This document shows, piece after piece, positions 19,400-28,214 of a DNA stretch of 64,000 bases; within the stretch, counting starts at the first letter, position 1, and each line of letters begins with the position of its first letter. A program made the position numbers and the translations under genes. Source of the DNA: Fuerstiella sp041398845 (GTDB taxonomy: Bacteria; Planctomycetota; Planctomycetia; Planctomycetales; Planctomycetaceae); the NCBI GenBank assembly GCA_041398845.1, contig JAWKTZ010000006.1, forward strand, positions 2,418,001-2,482,000. Direction: 5' to 3'. The notes under the pieces are model-generated. The model had not been told where the DNA came from and ran no database searches. It worked only from the letters and a program-made list of their open reading frames with translations.

Positions 19400-21430
19400 T
19401 CAATCTGGTCTTGACACGTGATAGCGTTTGAGTTTCCTGTCGAGTGTTGATCGCTCAATCCCCAGAATCTGAGCGGCTCGGGACTTGTTCCAGTCTGTAA
19501 AATCCAGCGTTGCCAGAATGTGATCGCGTTCCACGTCGGCCAGAGAGATTTCACGGTAGTCAGCCGATGACGACGATGTCGCTGTCGGTTCTGAGTTTGA
19601 AAGCCGATGCGACAATGTGGACAACTGAATATCGCTGGCACGCACGACTTCATTCCGGCACAGGATCACTGTGCGTTCAACTGTATTCTGCAGTTCCCGT
19701 ACATTGCCGGGCCAGTCGTATTCGGTCAGCAGCCGGATTGCATCGTCGGTGAATTGACTGACTACTCGCCCCGTTTTCTCCACATACTTGTGCAGAAAGA
19801 AACGCGCCAGCGGCATGATGTCGTCGCGACGCTCCCGAAGCGGAGCGGCGACCAGTTCAGCCACATGCAGGCGGAAGTAAAGATCCTTGCGAAAATCGCC
19901 GTCTTCAACCGCTTCTTCCAGATCACGATTGGTGGCGGCCAGAATGCGCACGTTGACGTCGATCGACTTGGTGCCGCCAATACGTTCGAACGGATGACCT
20001 TCCAGCACGCGCAGAAACTTGGCCTGAATCGCTGGACTCATTTCTCCAACTTCATCCAGAAACAATGTGCCGCGATTCGCCTGTTCGAAGCGTCCGATCT
20101 TTCGATCGGTCGCTCCCGTGAAAGCTCCTTTTTCGTGACCGAACAGTTCGCTTTCCAGCAGGCTTTCGTTCAGCGCCGCACAGTTCAGGCAGACGAATGG
20201 TCCTTCACGCCGGGGACTGCTGAGATGAATTCTGCGAGCCACCAGTTCTTTGCCGCAACCGCTTTCGCCCCGAATCAGGACGCTGGCATCGGTTTCTGCA
20301 ATAAGCTGAAGGCGTTCCTTCAGTTCCTGCATTGGCCGGCTGTTGCCAATCAATTGAAAGTCTTTGTCGATGTGCTGTCTGAGCGATCGGTTTTCGCTGC
20401 GGACCTGGTCGAGGCCCGTCTTCAGGGAATCGCGTTCATGCAGGTGATCCAGGGCGAGCGCGAACTGCCGGGCAACGGCCAGAGTATATTCCAGATCCTG
20501 TCTGTCGAGCGCGTTATCGGGATTGGTGGCGTACAGATGGATCAGCCCACGGACTCGGTCGTCACAGTGAATCGGAGCGCAAATGACACTCATGGCTCGC
20601 ATTTCACCCAGGCTGTCGAACACGGCCAGTCGCTGATCATCTGCCACATCGCGAGCCAGCACGGCTTCTTTTCCCGACAGGACAATGCGTGACAGGTTGT
20701 CGGAAACCCGGCGGTAGGGCAGTTCTTTCACACTGTCATAGCCCACCACCAGCAAATCCGCCGGAGCCGGATTTTCCGAGGCATCGGGGCGAGCCAGCAG
20801 CACGGCCGAAATGTCTGCCACGGTTTCCTGAGCCAGGTTCTTCAGTACGACCTCAGTCAACTGCTGCCGCGTTTTCGCGGATCCCATTTCCAGTCCCAGC
20901 CGGTACAGGCGAGCCAGTTCCTGCGGGCTACTGTCTGAGCGAGATCCATCCGGAGACAGGAATTCGGGAGCCAGCGAGCGATGCAGGATGGCCGGTTCAT
21001 CCTGAAGGCCGGACAGGGCTGGCGATGTCTCACGATCGGTCAGGGAGCTCAAGTCGTTGGGTAACGCCGGTTGAGACTCCAGATTAGTGGTGAACGCCAG
21101 TCGACACTGTCCGATGGAAACAACATCGCCTGACTTCAGGGCCAGTTCGCCCGATACTCGAAGTTGGCCCACAAGGGTTCCGTTGCGACTGTCCAGGTCT
21201 CGCAGCCACCACTGATTGTCAGAAAAAAAGAATTCGCAATGATTACGACTGCATGCGTCGTCGTGCAGAACCAGAGTATTGGTGGTGGAACGTCCCACCG
21301 TCAGAATCTGTCCGTCACGCAGCCGGACAACGTCTCGCCAACTGCTTCCGTCCCAGCTCAACAGAAAAGCGTGAGGAGATGTGGGTATCTTGTCCATACC
21401 GGGCCTGGATGAGTCCTGCGATGCCGTCAT
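19400..21430 (-). CDS. FHA-GAF-AAA sigma-54-dependent activator
   Basis: This is a bacterial enhancer-binding protein that would activate RNA polymerase with sigma-54. Domains in order are: an FHA phosphothreonine-binding domain (about 40-115; GRSTTN, SRNH and SRNGT motifs), a GAF sensory domain (about 170-325), a short coiled coil, an AAA+ domain (about 350-590), and a Fis-type helix-turn-helix at the C-terminus (SRAAQILGIERSTLDRKLKRY). The AAA+ domain is complete: Walker A GESGCGKE, the sigma-54 contact loop GAFTGA, Walker B GTLFLDEVGEM. The FHA domain suggests input from a Ser/Thr kinase. No sigma-54 promoter was identified nearby, so its regulon is unknown. Confidence 0.95.
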   Translation of the reverse strand: MTASQDSSRPGMDKIPTSPHAFLLSWDGSSWRDVVRLRDGQILTVGRSTTNTLVLHDDACSRNHCEFFFSDNQWWLRDLDSRNGTLVGQLRVSGELALKSGDVVSIGQCRLAFTTNLESQPALPNDLSSLTDRETSPALSGLQDEPAILHRSLAPEFLSPDGSRSDSSPQELARLYRLGLEMGSAKTRQQLTEVVLKNLAQETVADISAVLLARPDASENPAPADLLVVGYDSVKELPYRRVSDNLSRIVLSGKEAVLARDVADDQRLAVFDSLGEMRAMSVICAPIHCDDRVRGLIHLYATNPDNALDRQDLEYTLAVARQFALALDHLHERDSLKTGLDQVRSENRSLRQHIDKDFQLIGNSRPMQELKERLQLIAETDASVLIRGESGCGKELVARRIHLSSPRREGPFVCLNCAALNESLLESELFGHEKGAFTGATDRKIGRFEQANRGTLFLDEVGEMSPAIQAKFLRVLEGHPFERIGGTKSIDVNVRILAATNRDLEEAVEDGDFRKDLYFRLHVAELVAAPLRERRDDIMPLARFFLHKYVEKTGRVVSQFTDDAIRLLTEYDWPGNVRELQNTVERTVILCRNEVVRASDIQLSTLSHRLSNSEPTATSSSSADYREISLADVERDHILATLDFTDWNKSRAAQILGIERSTLDRKLKRYHVSRPD

Positions 21431-21865
21431 TCAACGTCCCAGCATACCGGGAACAATGCTCGTTTTCGATACACCTCGGGGGAATGCAGCCAAAGATTGC
21501 CGGACCGGAAACCACGGGGCACCTCACGTCAGCGGCAGCTCGAACTGCGGTCTGAAATTCAGCGGCACGCGATTTGCGAACAGGGTGCGATCATGTTTCC
21601 TGGTCACGTCCGCCGGCGCCCGTTCTGCAATCGTCTCAAACGACTGTCAGCAAAGCACTTGAAGAGCGTTCGGTGAATGCATGAACGTTCGTTCAGTGGC
21701 ATGGAAATCCCATGGAATGTTAGCGTTTTGTTAGTTTTCTGAGATAGCTTTGTCTTATACAATCAGGCCATCATCCATCGGATTCCGGCCTGCTCATTCA
21801 CTCAAATTGCAACACACAGTGTCTCGTTTGTGAGCAATTTCACCCTGACTTTGCAGGTTGGATCT
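21431..21865. other. Divergent intergenic region
   Basis: This 435-base gap lies between the divergently read sigma-54 activator and zinc-ribbon genes. No convincing gene was seen. An AT-rich stretch near 21720-21765 includes TATACAAT, a plausible -10 region for the rightward gene, but no matching -35 at normal spacing was found. Confidence 0.4.
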
Positions 21866-22327
21866 ATGAGCTCGAGCGTTTTTAATAAGTCTGATGAAAT
21901 GCGGGGAGTCCGTGGAGCATGGCAGGGTGGGCCCTGCCCAAAGTGCGGGCACGACATGCCGGCCAATGTCGTTCACTGTATCTCCTGTCGAACGTTGTTA
22001 AATTCCGAACTCACGGAAGACAGCGTCGAGATTCCGGTGTTCATCCCTCTGCCAGAGATTCAAAAAATGAAGACCGCGACAGCTCGAGGTCACTATGTCC
22101 GCTGCGGCGGTTGTAGCGAAGAGCTACGGATCAACGCCAAATACATCGGAGCGACGGTGCAGTGCCGCCACTGCGATCACGCGTTCCAGTACAACGACAA
22201 GGTCGAGCGGATTGCGATGTACACCAACTGCCCGCACTGTTCCGAAGAGATCCGGGCCAGCGTACGGTACATCGGTCAGAAAGTTGCCTGCCGCTTTTGC
22301 CAGGGACCGCTGCAGTTGGAAGGCTAG
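21866..22327 (+). CDS. Multi-zinc-ribbon hypothetical protein
   Basis: This soluble protein of 153 residues is built from CxxC knuckles: CPKCGHDMP, CISC, CGGC, CRHCDHAF, CPHCSEEI and CRFCQGPL, probably three zinc ribbons. The ATG at 21866 is chosen over an upstream GTG at 21830 because the GTG peptide adds no conserved-looking sequence. The last two ribbons look duplicated (ELRINAKYIGATVQC versus EIRASVRYIGQKVAC). It converges with pheS and overlaps its stop by four bases. Its function is unknown; a nucleic-acid or protein-binding role is only a guess. Confidence 0.8.
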   Translation: MSSSVFNKSDEMRGVRGAWQGGPCPKCGHDMPANVVHCISCRTLLNSELTEDSVEIPVFIPLPEIQKMKTATARGHYVRCGGCSEELRINAKYIGATVQCRHCDHAFQYNDKVERIAMYTNCPHCSEEIRASVRYIGQKVACRFCQGPLQLEG

Positions 22328-23328
22328 AATTGCCGTAAGAAACGCACGTCGTTTTCGTAGAAGCGGCGAATGTCGTCGACTTCATAGTGCTTCATGCAGA
22401 AGCGTTCAATCCCCAGACCGAACGCAAACCCGCTGACTTCCTCCGGATCGTACCCGACGGATTTGAACACGTTGGGGTCCACCATTCCTGCTCCGCCGAT
22501 TTCCATCCAGGAATCGCCCCACTTCATGTCGACTTCCACCGATGGTTCGGTAAATGGAAAGAACGACGGACGGAACCGGATTTCCACGTCGGGCCCCAGA
22601 AACGAGCGTGCGAACAGGCTGAGTACCGTCTTGAGCTGAGCCATCGTGACGTTGGTGTCGACCATCAGGCCTTCCATCTGATGGAACATGCAGGAATGGG
22701 TCGCATCCATCGTATCCGGGCGATAGACACGTCCCAGCGACACAATGCGCACCGGGGGCTTCACCGTTTCCATCGTCCGAATCTGTACTGTGGACGTCTG
22801 ACTTCGCAGCAGGATTGGTCCACCAGCCGTGGCAGCCGCAGTGGCGATGTAAAAGTTGTCAAGGGGATCTCGAGCGGGATGGTCTTCAGGAATGTTCAGA
22901 GCATCAAAGTTGTGCAGTTCGTCTTCGATCTCGGGCCCTTCGACAACATTGAAACCGAAACGCCCCATCAGTTCCCGAAAGTGGTTGATGGTGCGCGTGA
23001 TCGGGTGCAGATTTCCAATGGCCGGACGTTGCCCGGGCAGCGTCGGATCAAACTGACTGGACTGCTTCGTGGTCTCTTGCGACAGGTCAGCGAGCTTTGC
23101 TTCAAGCGAAGATTGCACTGCCATGCGGACCTCGTTGAACTTCTTTCCAACGACCGGCTTTTCCTCTTTGGTTGCCCTGCCAACCATCGCCTGGAGTTGC
23201 CGCAACAACCCATTCTTCTGCCCGAGAAATTGAATGCGCACAGTTTCCAATTGCGGTACTGTCGATGCATTTGCGATGGCCGTCTGAGCAGCGAGGAGGT
23301 ATCCATCAAAGGCTTGCAGAATGTCCAA
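22324..23328 (-). CDS. pheS: Phenylalanine--tRNA ligase alpha subunit
   Basis: This is the catalytic alpha subunit that charges tRNA-Phe in the cytoplasm as an alpha2-beta2 enzyme with PheT. The 334-residue length is normal. The N-terminal coiled coil (about 1-90) is followed by a class II core: HPITRTINHFRELMGRFGFNVVEGPEIE, motif 2 around GRVYRPDTMDATHSCMFHQMEG, and motif 3 GFAFGLGIERFCM. Upstream on the same strand are rplT and rpmI, the common order, but pheT does not follow; the next gene is convergent. A terminator separates rplT from pheS, so pheS likely has its own promoter in the 180-base gap. Confidence 0.97.
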   Translation of the reverse strand: MDILQAFDGYLLAAQTAIANASTVPQLETVRIQFLGQKNGLLRQLQAMVGRATKEEKPVVGKKFNEVRMAVQSSLEAKLADLSQETTKQSSQFDPTLPGQRPAIGNLHPITRTINHFRELMGRFGFNVVEGPEIEDELHNFDALNIPEDHPARDPLDNFYIATAAATAGGPILLRSQTSTVQIRTMETVKPPVRIVSLGRVYRPDTMDATHSCMFHQMEGLMVDTNVTMAQLKTVLSLFARSFLGPDVEIRFRPSFFPFTEPSVEVDMKWGDSWMEIGGAGMVDPNVFKSVGYDPEEVSGFAFGLGIERFCMKHYEVDDIRRFYENDVRFLRQF

Positions 23329-23457
23329 TTGTAAAGCTCCGTGTCGTTCGCCCGATCGGGGTGCGTCGTCTGGAAAGCGCTGCCGAATGACAGCCAGACC
23401 GTGAGTTTAGCGGATTACCTGATGACCTGAACCATGCCATGAACTGCGCATAAAAAA

Positions 23458-23483
23458 GCGAGGAACTTATTGTGGTTCCTCGC
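23458..23483 (-). terminator. Rho-independent terminator of rpmI-rplT
   Basis: A nine-base stem GCGAGGAAC / GTTCCTCGC with an eight-base loop, followed on the minus strand by TTTTTT, starts 27 bases after the rplT stop. It isolates the ribosomal genes from pheS. Confidence 0.88.
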
Positions 23484-23509
23484 GATTGACTGTGTCTGCA
23501 ACGAATCGA

Positions 23510-23875
23510 CTAGGCGACCGTTTTCGTTCTTGCGGCCTTGACCAGTTCAAAAATTTCGTCAAAGACGGTCGGGCTCTGAATCGCCAGTTCGCTCAAAGTT
23601 TTGCGGTTCAGGCTGATGTTGGCCAGAGACAGTCCGTTAATGAAATGAGAATAGGACATTCCTCGCTCCCGGCACGCAGCCGTCAGGCGAATGATCCACA
23701 ACTGGCGGAATGTCCGTTTGCGAACACGTCTGTCGCGAAACGCGTAGACTCGCGATCGGATGATCGTTTCTTTAACTGTTCGCAGAAGTTTGCTGCGACC
23801 GCCAAAATTGCCCTTGGCTTCTTTGAACAGACGCTTCTTGGAACGGCGTCGGGCTTTTCCGTAAGTAACACGCAT
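23510..23875 (-). CDS. rplT: 50S ribosomal protein L20
   Basis: L20 binds 23S rRNA early in large-subunit assembly. The 121-residue protein shows the family throughout: basic N-terminus RRRSKKRLFKEAKGNF, then RDRRVRKRTFRQLWI, and ALIAACRERG-like RLTAACRERGMSYS with the C-terminal globular part. It lies 77 bases downstream of rpmI and is followed by a terminator. In many bacteria L20 represses its own operon through the leader; no such leader fold was demonstrated here. Confidence 0.97.
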   Translation of the reverse strand: MRVTYGKARRRSKKRLFKEAKGNFGGRSKLLRTVKETIIRSRVYAFRDRRVRKRTFRQLWIIRLTAACRERGMSYSHFINGLSLANISLNRKTLSELAIQSPTVFDEIFELVKAARTKTVA

Positions 23876-23952
23876 GACTTGGTTTTCTGGCCGGAAACAC
23901 GGCAGAGTCTGCCGCAGTTGATAGAGGTCTCAAATCTCAGTGATTGCCGACT

Positions 23953-24153
23953 TTACAGGGACGGACGCAGAGCCTCAATAATGTTCTTCGCATCTTTGCC
24001 GTCTGCAACACCACCATTGCGCAGATTTCGCTTGCGTTTGGACGACTTGCCACTCAGCAAGTGACCCCGAAAAGCCCTGCGATGCTTGGCTTTTCCGGTC
24101 GCCGTAATCTTAAAGCGGCGTTTCATCCCTTTGTGTGTTTTTTGCTTGGGCAT
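23953..24153 (-). CDS. rpmI: 50S ribosomal protein L35
   Basis: This is the small basic large-subunit protein L35, 66 residues. The start ATG at 24153 gives the canonical MPKQKTHKGMKRRFKITATG; the frame extends further upstream but that part is not conserved. The C-terminus is Lys/Arg-rich (SGKSSKRKRNLRNGG). infC, which usually precedes rpmI, is not in this position. Confidence 0.95.
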   Translation of the reverse strand: MPKQKTHKGMKRRFKITATGKAKHRRAFRGHLLSGKSSKRKRNLRNGGVADGKDAKNIIEALRPSL

Positions 24154-24521
24154 TTCAATTATCACCGAAAGCAGGTGAACAAACGTACATTGGCTCTTCA
24201 CTGTCGAGTCGCGGAGTATAGCGGGGAGCGATTTTGAATGTCCAGCTTGGTGTGCGGGAACGGTCAAAATTCAGAGCCTTGAGAATCTCAGCCGCCCGGC
24301 AGCGAGCGGATGCTGTGTGAATATCGCCATTCCTTCCTGCTCAAAGAACTGAAATTCGGCGAATCGTTAAATCGAAGCCTCATCAACGCATGACTCTGAA
24401 GAACTCGAACTTTTGGACCCCTGTGACCATTTTGCTGGAAAATACGGATTGTTAGACTTTGGGACTGCGTTCGGAGGTTAGCACAAGAGACAGGACGTGC
24501 CAGCACAGGAGGCGATCAGGG
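24154..24521. other. Divergent intergenic region between rpmI and Hsp70 operon
   Basis: This 368-base gap separates divergent transcription units and should contain both promoters. No CIRCE element (TTAGCACTC-N9-GAGTGCTAA) was found; only the half TTAGCAC occurs near 24479. No credible gene was seen. Confidence 0.45.
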
Positions 24522-25013
24522 ATGGCAAAGAACAGGAATCGCAAGGCTCAGCAACAACAGGCTCGAAAGCAGCGGCGGAACGACAAACGCCGCAAGAAGC
24601 AGGTTCGCACAGCCACGGCTGCTCCTGTCGGCGTGCGGATGAAGCAGCGGCTGGCGAAGCAGGTTCCGGTGGCATGGCTGGGGGAAACACCAGCCGATGT
24701 GGCGGTGTTTGATTCCACAGTCTTCGAGACGCTGCCAGACGACGTTCAGCCGCATGTGGTCGCGGTCCGCGAGGCATTGGCGCTGATCAGTCAATCCTGT
24801 GGTCACGACGCCACAGCTCGCGTGGCCGAGATACCTCGCAGCAGTCTGCTCAGCGACTGGCGCCTGCTGTTCGAGGCCTTGCGTGCTACATCAACGACGA
24901 TCTGCCAGCGGCTCAGGAGATCTGGGATCGTCTGGATGCTGATCGCCGGCCGGGGCGGATTGCCACGACATTGTCGGCCGCTCCGCTCACCGATCTGGAT
25001 GCCATTTCTCTGA
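24522..25013 (+). CDS. Hsp70-operon solenoid protein, N-terminal part (frameshifted)
   Basis: This is the start of a large unrecognised protein. ATG 24522 follows GGAGGCGATCAGGG, a good ribosome-binding site. The N-terminus is very basic (MAKNRNRKAQQQQARKQRRN), then soluble helical sequence runs to about FEALRA near 24886. After that the frame is noise to 25013. In the neighbouring frame the sequence reads YINDDLPAAQEIWDRLDADRR and runs on into the next entry, so one base is probably missing near 24886. It is the first gene upstream of the J-like/GrpE/Hsp70 genes on the same strand. Confidence 0.65.
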   Translation: MAKNRNRKAQQQQARKQRRNDKRRKKQVRTATAAPVGVRMKQRLAKQVPVAWLGETPADVAVFDSTVFETLPDDVQPHVVAVREALALISQSCGHDATARVAEIPRSSLLSDWRLLFEALRATSTTICQRLRRSGIVWMLIAGRGGLPRHCRPLRSPIWMPFL

Positions 25014-26953
25014 ATGCCGAAGAAGCTGCCGTCAGTGCCGAAGCTTCTGCGGTCCCGTCTTTGCTGACGACCGACGGGATAAAGCAGCGGCTGGACACAT
25101 CGTTGCTGCAGTCCGCCAAACTTGTGCGGCGAGTTCGCATTGACCGAGCGGCGATACGGATTGCCAGAACCGGTACAGCTCAACCGGATGAAGACGAAGA
25201 CTTACTGCTGGGACCTGCGAAGATCAAGTGGCTGAAGGGCTTCACGAAAGACTTTGAAAACACAGAACCGGACCTGGTTCAGACGCTGCATCAGGGAGCT
25301 CTGCATCGAGCTTTCAATCAGGGTTTTGTTGATCTGTTTCAGGATGCGGTGACTGCATTCCGCGGGCCGGAGCACGATCGTCAGAACAGTCTCCTGTTAT
25401 TTTTCTTTCATCGCGAGGCTCAGGGGAAAGAACGTCAGACGGAGCAGGCGTTCAATCGGTACACCGGGCTGGATCTGCCTCAGAACACGCGTTTGTCCGA
25501 GCCGCTGCGCAACGCATTGCTGAGTGAGTGTTTTCACCGGAGCGCTCTGGACCTGATGGAGCCGGAATCGCCGATGCCATTTCCGTTTTCATTCGGAAGG
25601 GACAAACGGAACAATGACAAAAAAATTGAATCGTTGTTGAAGCAGGCAGCGGCTGCGTATCCGGCCAATCGAAATGTGTACAAATCGCAGATTGAATGGC
25701 TCACGTCGAAGCTGGAAGATGATCGCCTGGAAGCAGCGGAACGGAAAGCGTGGGAAGCCAGACTTCCCGTTGTTATGAAATGCTGGACGAAGGCTCTGCC
25801 GGAAGACTTCGAACCGAAGCTGTGGCTGGTGGAACATCTGCTGGAAAACGGTGAACTGGACGAAGCTCGTCCATTCGTCGAATGGTTGCAGGTCGCTCGT
25901 CAGGACGACCCCGTCATTAAAGCAATGCCCTGGAAGTTTCAGTTACTGGAAGCCATGCGATTGTGTCGCCGCAAGGCATGGATTCCCGATGTCCCCGAAA
26001 AACTTCAGTCGGCGGAAGCGGCATGGCCGGCGTGGCTGTCCAGAGACTGGGTGCCCTATCTGCACGCGGCGCGGCAATTGCGATCGGGAGACAATGCGGG
26101 GTACGAACAACAGCGTGCGGCGATCTGCGCAGCACAGCATGTCACCCGGGATTCTTTGCGGGATGCCTGTATGATGCTGGGAGCTGCTCAGAGCATGCAG
26201 GTTCCTGCCGCAGAACTGAAACCGTTGCGAGTTCCCATTGATGCAGCCGTTAAAGGTGTCAAACAGCTTTCGACGGACGACCTTGTGGCGGTCGGCGAAT
26301 TCTTCTGGGATCTGCATCGAACTCATCTGGTGTATCCGGCTTACCGCATGCACGGCAGCAAGTTTGGTCGCGAACTGATCAATCGTCTGGCAAAGAAGTC
26401 AACGCTGATTGATGATCGCATTCAACAGCCGCCGTTTTTGGCGGCGATGCTGTGGGCGTCGGAACATCGCTTCTGGGGTGACGGATACCAGGCGAATATT
26501 CCAGACGGCCTGGACCGCTATACCGAGAAGATACCATTGATCGCGGCTGCCAAAGTGAACGCTTTCGTCAAACTGCGTTGGAACATGTCCGATGACGAAT
26601 GCGAGCCCGAACTGACGTTATTGAAATCCGCCGAAGGCACGGAACGTGATCCCTTCTACCGTCACTGGTTTGCAGTGCTACAGCAGGTTGCTCAAACAAA
26701 GCTGGAGCAAATGGCACAACGCGGGTTTGGATCAGGATTCGGGAGCATGTTCGATGCGATTGCCGGAGCGTTCGGGCTGGGCGCTGCATTCGACGACGAT
26801 GAAGACCAGAGTGAATTCTATGATGATGAGGAGGATGATGAGTGCGATTGCGAAGCCTGCCGGGCACGGCGCGCTCTGGAACTGGCAGACCACCGGAGTG
26901 CTCCCGGTCCTGAAAATAACCCCATCGAGGCTTTTTTCCGCGACGCGTTCTGA
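24971..26953 (+). CDS. Hsp70-operon solenoid protein, main part
   Basis: The frame is open from about 24885, so the ATG at 24971 is only the first in-frame ATG after the lesion; the intact gene would encode about 810 residues from 24522. The sequence is soluble and mostly helical, and could form a TPR/HEAT-like solenoid, but no repeat consensus was proven. Near the C-terminus is a Gly/Phe-rich stretch (GFGSGFGSMFDAIAGAFGLG), then an acidic run and a CDCEAC cysteine cluster. Gly/Phe stretches next to cysteine motifs recall the middle of DnaJ. It ends 49 bases before the J-like gene, suggesting one operon. The function is unknown; a role as chaperone client or adaptor is inferred from context. 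Confidence 0.72.
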   Translation: MSAAPLTDLDAISLNAEEAAVSAEASAVPSLLTTDGIKQRLDTSLLQSAKLVRRVRIDRAAIRIARTGTAQPDEDEDLLLGPAKIKWLKGFTKDFENTEPDLVQTLHQGALHRAFNQGFVDLFQDAVTAFRGPEHDRQNSLLLFFFHREAQGKERQTEQAFNRYTGLDLPQNTRLSEPLRNALLSECFHRSALDLMEPESPMPFPFSFGRDKRNNDKKIESLLKQAAAAYPANRNVYKSQIEWLTSKLEDDRLEAAERKAWEARLPVVMKCWTKALPEDFEPKLWLVEHLLENGELDEARPFVEWLQVARQDDPVIKAMPWKFQLLEAMRLCRRKAWIPDVPEKLQSAEAAWPAWLSRDWVPYLHAARQLRSGDNAGYEQQRAAICAAQHVTRDSLRDACMMLGAAQSMQVPAAELKPLRVPIDAAVKGVKQLSTDDLVAVGEFFWDLHRTHLVYPAYRMHGSKFGRELINRLAKKSTLIDDRIQQPPFLAAMLWASEHRFWGDGYQANIPDGLDRYTEKIPLIAAAKVNAFVKLRWNMSDDECEPELTLLKSAEGTERDPFYRHWFAVLQQVAQTKLEQMAQRGFGSGFGSMFDAIAGAFGLGAAFDDDEDQSEFYDDEEDDECDCEACRARRALELADHRSAPGPENNPIEAFFRDAF

Positions 26954-27002
26954 CCGTCTTCCGTTTTTTTGTGTTCAGCATTTCGTCATCGGGACCAGCA
27001 CA

Positions 27003-27347
27003 ATGGCAACATCCAATCCCATCACCAATCCATTAACCGTTCTGGGACTGCCGCAACGAGCTTCTCAGGAAGAAATCCGCAGTCGCTATCTGGAACTGGT
27101 CAAACAGTTTCCTCCGGAACGCGACCCGGAACGCTTTCGCGAAATTCGCGCCGCCTTTGATGCCGCCAATGATCCTCTGGTTGTGGCTCGAGCACTGCTG
27201 CAGCCGCCGGACGAAGTCGTTCCTCCATGGAAAGACATAATTGACCAGCAAAGTTTAAGACCTCCGGCACTCAGCGTTGATCTGTTGTTGAGTCTGGGGA
27301 ATCGGGACAAGGCCGCCACACCGGATGCGGAGAGTGTGAACTCATGA
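27003..27347 (+). CDS. Short J-domain-like protein lacking HPD
   Basis: This 114-residue protein resembles the J-domain of Hsp40 co-chaperones: NPLTVLGLPQRASQEEIRSRYLELVKQ matches helices I and II, and FREIRAAFDAANDPL matches helix III. The loop that normally reads HPD, which triggers Hsp70 ATPase, reads PPERD instead. There is no Gly/Phe region, zinc finger or client-binding domain. Its stop overlaps the start of the GrpE-like gene (ATGA at 27344-27347), so the two are probably translationally coupled. It may be a structural J-like partner of the Hsp70 downstream; ATPase stimulation is doubtful without HPD. Confidence 0.8.
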   Translation: MATSNPITNPLTVLGLPQRASQEEIRSRYLELVKQFPPERDPERFREIRAAFDAANDPLVVARALLQPPDEVVPPWKDIIDQQSLRPPALSVDLLLSLGNRDKAATPDAESVNS

Positions 27348-28159
27348 ACAACGCATTTTCCGGTTTCGATTTCTCACGTTCCGTCGACGACGGCGCGCGA
27401 GACGACTCTACCGCGTTCGAAAATCCGAATGACGCGGCGAGCAGCGATGCAGAGCTGACGGATAACGACCAACTTGATGACGACGATTGTTGTGAAGACG
27501 AAGAAGACATTCCGGAATTCGGGCTGGTCGACGTCATCGAAGCGTTCACCGCCATGCGCCATGAATGGCGCAATCAGACTCGCGAAGGCCGCGAACTGTC
27601 CGAAGCTGTTGTCGCGTCGACTCAGCAGATTCGAGAACTCGAACAGCGTCTGGCAGCGCATCTGGCGGTGGCCACTTCAGACGATCTGTCCAGCAATCTG
27701 GTGAACCTGATTATCGATATCGATACACACCTTTCGCGAGCCGTCGATGCGTGTCAGAAACACGATGCCGCGCGTCAGCGGCAGCAGGCGGAAACCGTCG
27801 CCGCTGTTCGCGACACCTTTGCACGCTCGAACTTTATGGTGCGTTGGTTTAGCCGCGGCATTCAGGAACAAGTGCTTCACATTCTGAACGGCGGCGATCA
27901 CTTGACGCCGGAACCTCAGCCGGACGCGTCCACAGAAGGATTGTTGCTGGTGGTGTCTCGACTGCAGCGTCTGATGGCCGAACGCCGGATTACTCGAGTA
28001 CCAACCGTCGGCCAGCCGTTTGACGGTGAAACCATGAATGCCGTGTCGGCCGTGGAATCGAAGCAACATTCCGCTGGCCACGTGGTCGAAGAACTTTCGC
28101 CCGGTTATTTCTGGCGAGGTCAACGATTAAAGTTCGCGGACGTCCGCGTTTCGAAATAG
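27344..28159 (+). CDS. Divergent GrpE-type nucleotide exchange factor
   Basis: This 271-residue protein has an acidic N-terminus (about 1-60), a central coiled coil (RNQTREGRELSEAVVASTQQIREL), and a C-terminal head that matches GrpE: VPTVGQPFDGETMNAVSAVES, then HVVEELSPGYFWRGQRLKFADVRVSK. GrpE releases ADP from Hsp70. It sits between the J-like gene (ATGA overlap) and the Hsp70 gene (55 bases to the preferred Hsp70 start), which fits a dedicated exchange factor. It is larger and more divergent than housekeeping GrpE, so the symbol grpE is not assigned. Confidence 0.78.
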   Translation: MNNAFSGFDFSRSVDDGARDDSTAFENPNDAASSDAELTDNDQLDDDDCCEDEEDIPEFGLVDVIEAFTAMRHEWRNQTREGRELSEAVVASTQQIRELEQRLAAHLAVATSDDLSSNLVNLIIDIDTHLSRAVDACQKHDAARQRQQAETVAAVRDTFARSNFMVRWFSRGIQEQVLHILNGGDHLTPEPQPDASTEGLLLVVSRLQRLMAERRITRVPTVGQPFDGETMNAVSAVESKQHSAGHVVEELSPGYFWRGQRLKFADVRVSK

Positions 28160-28214
28160 CGTACAATCCCTCAACATGACACTTCCGGAAACCTCATCAA
28201 CAAAGGATGTTTCG

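Noticed and set aside
19607..20692. 361-codon plus-strand open frame
   Set aside because: It is antisense to the sigma-54 activator's AAA and GAF domains, which are unambiguous.
24479..24500. CIRCE heat-shock operator before the Hsp70 operon
   Set aside because: Only one half (TTAGCAC) is present; the inverted second half at nine-base spacing is missing.
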